Assembly (NCBI GenBank): GCA_021613535.1
Contig: CP075497.1
Location: 1,736,001 to 1,800,000, forward strand
DNA length: 64,000 nt
Reading direction: 5' to 3'
Origin: Adineta vaga
Lineage: Eukaryota > Rotifera
Shown here: positions 42,170 to 51,663 of the stretch, one piece after another
How the letters are laid out: each line of letters begins with the position of its first letter
How positions within the stretch are numbered: position 1 is the stretch's first letter
Position numbers and translations under genes: made by a program
The notes under the pieces: model-generated
What the model was told of the DNA's origin: nothing
The model's input: the letters and a program-made list of their open reading frames with translations, nothing else
The model's database searches: none

Positions 42170-43468
42170 TTATATTTTCATTGGATTTTGACATGAAATT
42201 TTGATTTGTTGAACAAGTCTTTTCATTTGAGTAACATTTATATTCGTTTCATTTGGTATTTTACTTTCAATTTTTTGAATAAATAAGTAAAACCAATAAT
42301 GAACTTGATTTATATTCGAACAATTTAACATTAATTTACAAGTAAGTCCTTTTCGTATTTTAATCATCGATGTAAAAACTTTCGAATTGGAATATAATTG
42401 AGCAAGTGTTGCCATTGCCATAACTTGTGGAATGGCACAAAATTTAAATATTTGACGATTTCGAAGACGATTTAAATATATAAGCACATCAGGCACATGA
42501 GAAAGTGAATCAATAACCATATGATTTAAACATTCAAGACTTTGTTTATCTTTTGGATATTGACTAAAATCACAAAGATCATTTGCATAATTTTTCCAAA
42601 TTTCTTTTGGCCACCATGTTCTACCCGCTTCGAGATCTTCCAAATAATCACGTATAATATTCGTTTTTTGTAAAAATAATCCCATACTATCACTCAATTT
42701 TTCATTTACATGTAAATTATCATCTTCAAATTCACTTTTCGAAAAGATTTCAGATAAACCATAACCAACAAGACCAGCAACATAATGACAATATAAATTA
42801 TAACTTGATATTGTATCAATAGAACCTATTTTTCCAACATAATCAGCCATTCCATAACCCATTCGACGTGTTATATCAATAATAATCGATTGATATTTCA
42901 TATCAAATGATTTCAAGACACGAATTACTTTATCAAAATGTTCTAAGAGAATTTGATAATCTTTTGTATCACCAACATGTTTAATTGTCCAATTATCAAT
43001 TGTTAAATTCTTATGAAATTGTTTTAATAAAAGAATTTTCTTCTCATCTGGATAATTCATATCATCTTCGACACTATCAAGACCACGAAGAACAAGATAG
43101 AATATACATACAACATCTTTTAATTCTGATGGAAGTTCTTGAATAACAAATGCAAATGAACGACTTACTTTATTTAATGTTGCATAACAAAAATCAATGT
43201 CATTTAATTCAACAGCGAGTTTATCTAAAGAAATCTGTTCGCTTTTTTTCATATAGCCACCAAATTTGATTTTCAATATTGCGAATATTTCACTTGGAAA
43301 TAGAAGTGATCTTGATAGATCTGTTAAAGTACCAGGAATATGAAACCATTTGTGTAGGGATTTAATTGAAGAGATATATTGATATAAATAATAGAATAAA
43401 ATACCAATGATGATAATTGTTGTATATGAATATGTATGAAAAGAAACGAAAGAATATAGACTTTCCAT
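42170..43468 (-). CDS. FDFT1: Squalene synthase, anchored at the N-terminus
   Basis: Condenses two farnesyl diphosphates to squalene with NADPH at the ER. 432 aa, intronless. Trans-prenyl signature motifs: YATLNKVSRSFAFVIQELP, the first Asp-rich motif LRGLDSVEDDM, YCHYVAGLVGYGLSEIF, and the second Asp-rich motif KTNIIRDYLEDLEAGRTWWP. All key acidic residues are present. Unusual: a strong TM segment at residues 15-35 (TTIIIIGILFYYLYQYI) precedes the catalytic domain, and the C-terminal TM anchor of animal, plant and fungal enzymes is absent (the tail QQIKISCQNPMKI is polar). Not a phytoene synthase, judging by the RDYLED context. Ecdysozoans have lost this enzyme. Confidence 0.92.
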   Translation of the reverse strand: MESLYSFVSFHTYSYTTIIIIGILFYYLYQYISSIKSLHKWFHIPGTLTDLSRSLLFPSEIFAILKIKFGGYMKKSEQISLDKLAVELNDIDFCYATLNKVSRSFAFVIQELPSELKDVVCIFYLVLRGLDSVEDDMNYPDEKKILLLKQFHKNLTIDNWTIKHVGDTKDYQILLEHFDKVIRVLKSFDMKYQSIIIDITRRMGYGMADYVGKIGSIDTISSYNLYCHYVAGLVGYGLSEIFSKSEFEDDNLHVNEKLSDSMGLFLQKTNIIRDYLEDLEAGRTWWPKEIWKNYANDLCDFSQYPKDKQSLECLNHMVIDSLSHVPDVLIYLNRLRNRQIFKFCAIPQVMAMATLAQLYSNSKVFTSMIKIRKGLTCKLMLNCSNINQVHYWFYLFIQKIESKIPNETNINVTQMKRLVQQIKISCQNPMKI

Positions 43469-45102
43469 TTCTGTTATCGAAAAGAATAACTTTCAAATGT
43501 TCTTATTCATTTATACAGGTAACATTTTATAGCATATCTCAAAAGAACAGAACAATGTTGACGAACCAGTAAGTAAAAGACGAGTATCATACGATATATC
43601 ATCATCATTCGATGTCGGATGATCATCACCCGTCTTTTTATTCTTTTACTTATTCTTTCTTCAGAATTACATAATTTCTTTTTCTTTTATATTATTCACA
43701 ATTTTATATTCATTTACTTATTCAATAAATAGTTAGCTTGTTTTTTTCTTTCTTCAAATAAATAACTGAATGCAATTGTTTTTCATACTCGCAGTAGTAT
43801 TAAACTTAAAAGTTGAATTCAGCTTACAAGTTTCAAATAAACTATCCTATTTGCAATACCTTCGTAGCATCTTCATTGTTGCCTTCGCTCTCATTAACTA
43901 GATTGAGTATTCGTTACAAATTAAACTTTTCCAATTCTTGTTGAAGTACAACTGCTGGTCGTAATTGTTTAGCTGATATTTTGATAGAAAATTGATTTTT
44001 CACAATTGACTAAGTAAAAAATAGTTCATCACTTAATGATATTCTCTTCAAATAAACTTTAGAGATAGTCCCATGGAATAATACGATCACCTCAATTGAA
44101 TTTAGTAACAATTTCATCGATCTAAATTAGAAAATTGTTAATGGAAACATTATCCCTTACCATAATGTTGAATACGAAATTCAAATTAATAGCATTACCA
44201 ACTTTCTCAAATTAAAACTCCTACGGAGATAATATTGCGATTTGAAAAAAAAATATTTGACCTTGTAGTGTTGCTAAATCATGATTTATAACACATGCAA
44301 AATAATGAAAAGACCAATGGTCAAGTTCATGTATTATGGACGAAAGAAGAATAGCACCATATCGAATAATATCAATGGGATTGTTACTCATCTTTGAACA
44401 TTCGATTATCTAAAAACTACACTTTCAACAATGAAGAAATTTTCAATAAATATTTCATAAAGACCAAAATTAAATTGATATTTTGGTAAATCATATTATG
44501 CGACCGAACACTTATCTGACATAGTGAATAGGTGTAATAAAAGAGAGAATCAATGTGTAAAAAGCGATTAGTTATAACTATGTTGCTGTACTTATTTGAA
44601 AAGAAAATTAGAAAAATTTCATTGCATGATCTTGTTGAAAGATATGATCCTAATATGAACAAATAGATATCAGTAACAGCAATGATAACACGTCGAAAAT
44701 ATCCTGGTTGTACTGTTTATGATGAATTTGTCTGTACGTTTAACGTGATAGGCATGTCTTATTTTAGTGAATGCAGGATTAATGAATAGCCATTGTTTTC
44801 CAAGATAAAGTGTTAAGTAAAATCGATGTGCTTTCTATTCTTTAAGATGGTCAATACAAATATTTTGTCGAAGAAAATGGGTGTATGGATGTGTGTGAAG
44901 TGATTTTGTTTCGGTTTGTTTACATTTATTTGAAAGAAAATGCGTTATTTCTTTTCATTTACAGACATATGTTCACGTTAAATCGAAACTAGTACTTGTT
45001 CGGTTATTTTATGTATCTCACCTCTCTCCATATACTAGAAGAATTTTTAATTTTCTTTTCAATGTATGATAATATTGTTTTTTTCCGTTTTAGTATAGAA
45101 AC
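43469..45102. other. Intergenic with a decayed coding stretch
   Basis: 1.6 kb; no intact gene. A minus-strand coding relic at 43860-44400 is listed separately. Near 43571-43638 a short inverted repeat (AAAGACG ... CGTCTTT) surrounds a near-palindromic centre in the squalene synthase upstream region. Confidence 0.45.
43860..44400 (-). pseudogene. Decayed gene, family not recognised
   Basis: Minus-strand pieces with coding character and apparent splice sites: MSNNPIDIIRYGAILLSSII followed by HELDHWSFHYFACVINHDLA from 44400, IDEIVTKFN then a stop and GDRIIPWDYL near 44110, and QFSIKISAKQLRPAVVLQQE then LEKFNL near 43990, followed by LNLVNESEGNNEDATK after a stop. Order is consistent for one gene, but in-frame stops break it. 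I cannot name the family. Confidence 0.35.
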
Positions 45103-46303
45103 TAGGTGTGTGACAGCTCAAGTTCAACAGTTCGCGCGAACTGAATCAATAAACTGGTGTTGGTGTTATAGGACATTATTCATTTCTTCTAGTTTCATTC
45201 CTTCTTTATGTGACCTATTTACTCTTCTTCTCTTCTCCTGTCTTTTTTTGTTACAAACTCCATTCTGTTTGTGCACTGTAAAAAAAGGAGTTTTACCAAA
45301 CCTGTATCCAGGGGAAGATCCCTTGAGGTTTAGTATCGATTTGCCAAACTAAAAAAAGATCGGTGAACATTTAATATACATATATATATATACATGGAGT
45401 TTTCTCTTCGTTATTTGTTGTTATTTAGTTAGTATCGTTTTCTGTTTTCTTCTGGTCATTCTCTTGTGTTCGTCTCAATAAACATATTGGACTCATACAC
45501 GCCTAGACGATCACTAACAGAGTCTATGGTCTTTTATATTTCAAATTGAATTTTGGAAAATAATCGACCCTCGTACATATATTTAGAGCGCGAATTAAGG
45601 GAACTAACAAATCAACATCTTTCACAATGAATATACTAAGAAACATTAACTTTCCTGAGAATAGTCTTTTGAATTAATACTAATAAATTCACCCTCAATC
45701 AGATGTTAACCTCATCACCCTTGTAATTATTTGAACTTTTAGATAACTACAGGAACTAAGGGATCTAAGGGGACCAACAAAACTTGTAGTTATCAACAGA
45801 ATATAGCAACGTCATCGATAAATTTTAAGGCTTTACTAAAAAGAACTTTCATAGATTCATATATATTCTAATTTCTTCGTATAAGAAATTTCATTCTCAT
45901 TCGTATTGAACCATTTTTTATTCGATGAAAATAGTTGCTTAGACTCTGGTTATGAAGAGTGGACCTATACACACTGTCGATCATCATAAAATAACAATGA
46001 AGTCATTTTATAAGTTTCGCAGCGTCGTTAGACCCCTTCGTTCCTTACTTTCGGTTTGAAATAAAGTCTATTTTTTCTCTAAATTCAGATTGAAATATAA
46101 TAGACCATTGTATGCACTAACAACTGGGACATCAGTTCAGTTCGTATGTCTGAACTGGCCAATTAAATCGGCTCTGAATTAGTTTTCAGTAACTGATCAA
46201 CGGTTCCAAATGATCTGATCTGCTCTAAGAGTTCAGTTTTACTAGCTGAACTGGCTTGAACAGTTCCAGTTCCATCTGTTGATATGGAACTGTCACACAC
46301 CTA
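45103..46303. mobile_element. hAT-like non-autonomous DNA transposon
   Basis: 1201 bp bounded by terminal inverted repeats TAGGTGTGTGACAG (45103-45116) and its complement CTGTCACACACCTA (46290-46303); the match resumes further in (TTCAACAG / CTGTTGAT). Flanks are ATAGAAAC (45095-45102) and ATAGAAAT (46304-46311), an 8-bp duplication with one mismatch. 8-bp duplications and TIRs starting YAG are typical of hAT elements. Both ends are dense in GAACTG/CAGTTC motifs, as expected of subterminal transposase sites. No transposase frame, so it needs transposase from elsewhere. Confidence 0.75.
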
Positions 46304-46420
46304 ATAGAAATAATGTCGAATTTCAATTACGATTATTTTAAACAATATAAATATGAATCCGGTAAATTATGATTTGTAATCACAGTTAGTTGAAGAACGT
46401 TGTTTTGTCGGTCTTTGTAG

Positions 46421-47281
46421 ATAGTAAGGGCAATATTTGTTGCCCGGTTTGTGGGACTAAAGAAACATTTAACATCGATGTGAATATCAATACTGGTTTA
46501 AATCGTGATCAAGAAAAGCTTATCTGGACACATGTACAAACGAAGCATTTAATTGAGTTCAATCAGATTTATGATCAACTGGTGAAAAACTCGTCATATG
46601 TTGTTCGTGAAAGTTTGGTAAGTAAATTAACTATTCTCATATTCTGCAAAAAAAGATACTTCTAAAGTGACATAATATATTAAAACTACGGTATAATGTC
46701 TTTGTTTCTATAGATTTTTTCTTAGAAAAAGGAAATTGTTATCTTTTTTCTTATTTAACCAATTGAAATACAGATTATTGATTGTGCTTTATTGTTATTG
46801 ACTGTTGAAGGAAAAGAAAAAACTCTAAGAGCGCATCGATGATTTGAAAGGTCACTTCTGGATGAACACTGATTGATATTATAACTTTTTTTTATGAATA
46901 AAATTCTGCTTCGATTATCTTCGAATAAGACATTTGGTTGAAGAAAAATAGAATTGCGACATTTTTATGGCTGAAGAAGAAAACAAGGTAGTTATCGAAT
47001 TTTATAAATACAGTATACTAGAGCACACAACTCTTCTAATATTTCATTTTTTCCATTTCAATTGTTGCTTTGTTTATTATCATTATTATTCAATATGCGT
47101 CACTATCATTTTTTTCTCTTTCTAGACTGATCAGTTGATGACAGCAGCAGCAGACACGAACAAAAAGATTAATACAACTATACATCTATATTTGCTCAAT
47201 ACCTTGACAAAAGATCAAGCATTAGCATCGATCAAGGAACATAATGAAGATTTTCAACTACTCCTCCAAAATTTATTATAA
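46421..47281 (+). CDS. Small zinc-finger-like gene or pair of alternative transcripts (model incomplete)
   Basis: An exon at 46421-46618 (acceptor TTTGTAG, donor GTAAGT, phase 1 in and phase 0 out) codes NICCPVCGTKETFNI...WTHVQTKHLIEFNQIYDQL, a C-x2-C ... H-x4-H arrangement that could hold zinc. A terminal exon at 47126-47281 codes TDQLMTAAADTNKKINTTIH then LYLLNTLTKDQALASIKEHN and EDFQLLLQNLL. A short exon 46967-46987 (MAEEENK) with donor GTAGTT also joins in phase 0 to 47126, giving a complete 58-aa protein. So the last exon may be shared by a longer zinc-finger transcript and a short one. The 5' exon of the long form is not found; a hAT element ends 117 nt upstream. Confidence 0.5.
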
Positions 47282-49228
47282 AAAGTTCTTCATTTAAAAT
47301 AAAGAAAAATTCTTTTTTTTTGTTATTATCGAGAAATGTGATAAAAAAAACTATCTGTTTAGAGATCGGTGTAAATTAGAGAGAAATAATCACACAAACT
47401 CCTTTATTAAACGTTACAGATGATTTATTGAGTAAAAAAACGATAATGAGGTTCAAACATTACTGGAAAGATATGCTAAAGTACCATAAATATTTATAAA
47501 AATTGTTTCAGAATAGATAAGAATTTTCTTCAGAACACTTCAAACCTTTCATCTGAATCTGAAAATCCTATAACTTAGAATCATCAATAAATGAAAGTGA
47601 AACAAAAGGAAGCACGGCTGAAATGGGTGTGAGTCTTGTCATTAGTTTTCAATAACACTCCATACCCACACCCTTGAACAGTTGTGAAGACTTTTGTGGA
47701 ATTTCGTAGTTGGTGAGATAAATTCGTGTTTTATTTGTCTCACTCTCTCTCTATGTATGTATACGATTTTAGGAGCATAAAAAACAGTTGATGCATACTC
47801 GATAGATAATAGTTTGATTATCGCCAGATAATAGTAAAATAATTTGAATCAACAACATATGCCGCTAAAGATTTTTCTGGTTCACTGTAAATTCTCTTTT
47901 TGTCGTTATGTTAAAAAAATCATGATTTTCAGGTTAACTATTGAAGTTTTCTTCTGCAGTAAAATACTTAACCCAACAATTAGATCAACTGAAACAAACG
48001 AAAATACATCAGAATAAATATTTTTCATTTTACTATAGGAAAAACTAAATTTTATCATTCGATAAAAAACAAGTATTTTCATCCCATGATATAATTATGA
48101 GTCCATGTTCACATAACTCATCGTCCGAATGCTCTACCAATGAATAGATATCGAGTATCCTCAAAACATATCAAGACATAATAGATATTAAAGAATAATG
48201 CTTTAAGCAAACTTCCTCTGATCTGAGTTTAAATTCCGATTACCACAGATAACAGAAGACATTTGTTGTGATAATTGACAGGTTGAATCAATTAAAAGTT
48301 TCTAACAATTCCATTTTTTATTTCAAAATTTAAATAGTTATATAAAATAGAAAACAATTCTTAAATCGATTTTATATAAAACTTCATTAACATTAACGAA
48401 TGTATTGATGTCACCAAAAACCATTAGAACAGTCATTATATGTCTATTCACGTCATTCGTGGTATTGGAAGCTGTTTGTTATTTGTTTGACTGTCTTTGA
48501 GTTAGCGAACATTCGGTCTAATCTAATGTCAAATAAATCATTTGATTCACATACGTTCTTCGTCAAACATACGTCATGTTTATTACTCGAATTGGGTAAT
48601 TATGTTTTTGGTTGACTAAGAACTCTAACAGAAAGGTCAGGAGAAAGCCAAACGATGAAAAATATCAAGTTGATTTTCATAAAAAATTTTTGTTTTGAAT
48701 AACATAAATATCACACAATAGAGTCTGTGTGAGGGTGTGAGTAGAGACGTGTTGAGACCGATCCCAAACCGAGAGTTTCGAGCACAGATTTGATGAGACT
48801 CAGATTCAACCAAGACTATCGCGATCTCAATCTTCCCTATGATTCTATTCAGTGATACATGCAAGGGAGAAACAGTTGATCCCAAGATATGAAGATTCTA
48901 CGAAGTCTTATGAAATTCTAAAAATTACAACGATTGTAGTGGTGTTAAGAACATAGAATCAACTGTTTCTTCCCTGATCTGCTAGCTGTTTCTGTTAAGA
49001 AGAAGAATAAAACAACTTCCAGTAGTAACTTCAATTCCAAGAAATTGTTTGGCTGATGAATCATAATGTCGACAAAATGAATTGTATCCTATATATTTGG
49101 TAGTTATTTATGATTCAATATTCAGATGAAACATCTCAATTTCTAAACTAATTTACTCAAGTAAAAAAATTTAAAGAAAAAAAATAATGACAAATCTGTA
49201 AACCAATATATACAAAAAATACACTATT
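47282..49228. other. Intergenic
   Basis: About 1.9 kb, AT-rich, no gene supported. A tRNA-like fragment near 48080-48150 (minus; GGTAGAGCATTCGGAC) lacks a B box. A less AT-rich patch at 48720-48850 has no recognisable content. Confidence 0.5.
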
Positions 49229-50152
49229 TTATGATAAAGATTGAGAATGAGGGGTATCTAAAAGAATGGAATCAGATTTCGGTAAGGATGTAAGGTCATT
49301 TTGATAATTGATTAAAATAGGAATTGATAATGATGGGTTTTTTGAAAAACCACGTCGATGAACTTTTATATAAAGTTCATAGTGAACAAAAATAAACCAT
49401 TGATTTGGAAGATGATATGAACATGTTGGATTTATTTCATATGGAATATTTATATGGAATTTACCATTGTAATGTTCACCTTTGAATTTATCAAAATGAA
49501 TTAAATCTTCTTTTAATAGAACTGTTCTTTCTTCTTTTACAGGACCTAATTTTCTTATTTGAATTAATTTTAATGATATTCGATCAATGGTTCGACTATT
49601 TGGATTATGTAAATCAATTTGAAATGGTAAATTTTGACCAATTAATCCCAGATTGTTTTCAAGAGTAACATTGACTTGAACATTATTAAGAGGTTGATTT
49701 TGAATTTGTTGAACATGTCCAAGAAGAATTTGCGTAGGACGTTTGATTAAAATTGGAAAATCTTGTTTAAATTGATGATTTAATGATCGAATACGAAGAA
49801 AATAGTGAATATATGGTCCTTGTGGATTTAATTGTTCGAATGAGGCTGGAAGAGATGAATTTAATTGAAAAGAAAATTGATACTGATTTTTTTCACTAGT
49901 TTTATGATGAATTGTTCTAACGAGGAAAGGGACTTGACGATTAGTTGTAATTGTCGATTGTCCCTTTCTTTCATAACTTGTATAAACAAGTTCACCTGTA
50001 AATTGAATGAGTATATCGTCGATCAGATGAATATCAGTAATAAACTGAACAGTTCCATTAAGATCTTCTTCTGGTTCATAAACAGTGTCATGTCCATTTA
50101 AAAGATGAATTGAAAGCATTGATGTTGAAAAACTGGAAGTTGATCCCATCAT
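49229..50152 (-). CDS. Alpha-arrestin (ARRDC-like)
   Basis: 307 aa, single exon. Arrestin fold without the polar-core features of beta-arrestins. The N-domain begins SIHLLNGHDTVYEPEEDLNG (the ARRDC-type Y-x-PGE-x-V-x-G motif as YEPEEDLNG), then VQFITDIHLIDDILIQFTGE and PYIHYFLRIRSLN (the usual Y-x-L-R strand). The C-domain follows from about residue 155 (NVQVNVTLENNLGLIGQNLP). ARRDC proteins are adaptors that bring NEDD4-type ubiquitin ligases to membrane cargo through PPxY motifs; none is visible here, so ligase recruitment must be different or lost. Intronless. Start could be Met 1 or Met 2. Confidence 0.8.
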   Translation of the reverse strand: MMGSTSSFSTSMLSIHLLNGHDTVYEPEEDLNGTVQFITDIHLIDDILIQFTGELVYTSYERKGQSTITTNRQVPFLVRTIHHKTSEKNQYQFSFQLNSSLPASFEQLNPQGPYIHYFLRIRSLNHQFKQDFPILIKRPTQILLGHVQQIQNQPLNNVQVNVTLENNLGLIGQNLPFQIDLHNPNSRTIDRISLKLIQIRKLGPVKEERTVLLKEDLIHFDKFKGEHYNGKFHINIPYEINPTCSYHLPNQWFIFVHYELYIKVHRRGFSKNPSLSIPILINYQNDLTSLPKSDSILLDTPHSQSLS

Positions 50153-51663
50153 TGAGTTATAGTAATATTTTGCTTATAGTTTAGTTTAAGAAAAATAATG
50201 ATTTACTCATCCCTTTTATATCTCTACAACTTCTTATCTATGTTCTTTACTGACGACAATGGAATGACGTCAAAACTAAAATTTCACGTCATGAAGATTC
50301 GTTCTATTACACTTTTATCTTCTTGTAAAAAAGTAAATGTACTTTTTAAAGTGTCGTAGTGTAACTTGAGAACGGTTATTCTGCACGTCTAGTGCAAGTT
50401 ATACTTGGAAATTACGAATGACATGTACTTCTCTTACGAATTTTATTTATTTAGTTTTCGAAATATCGTCATCATGGTGAATACCCAAATCGTCTATGTG
50501 TCATATGTGCACAATCCACCCGTCTGTGCGACCGGCGGTCAGAGAAATTTCCCATATTATTAACGGGGAAAGTTTTTCCCCAGTCGGAGAAATTTCTTAT
50601 CTTAGCGGCAAATTCTGCACGTCTGTTCTATCATTTCATTATTCAATAATCAAGATCTACTTTATTAATTTGTTTGAATGCACATCAAATGAATGATAGT
50701 TCTTATTTAAAAACGCTATAGGGTTTGGTGTCTACCAAACAATCATAAAACAAACCGGAAGTGGAAATATTTGAGGTTCATATTATTATGTAGCGACATC
50801 TATATAGAAAATATTATTTTTTGAAACTTTACGGCGATGAAATCAATCTTGTTATTGTTAAAATTTTATAAATTTAAATAAAAGATCAAGTGAAAATTTT
50901 CTTTTAATTAGTCAATTAAATAAACGAATGAACAGTTTACGGAAAGATGCGATGCGATGCGATGAATGTGCATGGCATAAGCTGGCAACTGGATCGATTT
51001 AATGAGTTGAGTTACAAAACATTCAATCCTCTGACTATTTTCCATTTTTAATTCAGTTCTTTTTTTCTTAAACAAAACTGTAATCATCAACATTCACATC
51101 TGTTTATATTTGAGATCTCAGGTGAAATCTAACTATTCAATATTTTCTAATCCTTTTACGTTTTTGTTCATTTGTTTACTTTTTTGCTTTCCAAATTTCT
51201 TCTAAATCTCTGATCTATTTTTATTTTGGTTTAAAGGGGAAAAAATGAGGATTGACAATTGAATGAATCAGATATACGTGTATGTCACGGTTGAATGAAA
51301 TTGTTTTATTATGGTTATAAAAATAACAGCAAATGATATAAAGATCTAATCGTTCTATTAGTTTTGCGTGTTGCTATCCAATTGACTCTCAATAATGAAT
51401 CAATCAACGCGCATGAGAAATCTTCACAGGAACAGTTTCTTTATTAAATTATTTATCGATTTTTTTTCTTGTTTTTAAGATAAAAAATTTTCTCTAACGA
51501 AAATCCGTATGAATGATTGATCATATATAGTTGATTTTATTCTTATTAATAAACAATAAACTCACGTTCAAATTCCAATTGGTACGTGTGATGTTTTTTT
51601 CTTTTCCTCTTACCTTATTTTGATTAAATCGAGTTTTTTTTTTCATCAAGGTTATTTACAATC
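50153..51663. other. Intergenic with a small GC-richer repeat patch
   Basis: 1.5 kb between divergent genes. At 50525-50610, two direct copies of an AGAGAAATTTCYYAT-type sequence flank a GGGGAAA/TTTCCCC hairpin, and TTCTGCACGTCT occurs twice (about 50380 and 50606). Three GATGC units sit near 50947. The RABGAP1 leader has a long pyrimidine tract with AAG before its ATG. Confidence 0.45.

Noticed and set aside
44996-45352. 118-codon plus-strand frame crossing the left end of the hAT-like element
   Set aside because: It starts outside and ends inside the transposon, has no transposase signature and is Phe/Leu/Ser-rich; chance frame.
48080-48155. Possible tRNA on the minus strand (GGTAGAGCATTCGGAC like a D arm)
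   Set aside because: No B box, no T stem-loop and no acceptor stem pairing; at best a decayed fragment.
50496-50696. 66-codon plus-strand frame in the GC-richer patch
   Set aside because: Frame covers direct repeats and a hairpin; no protein-like feature.
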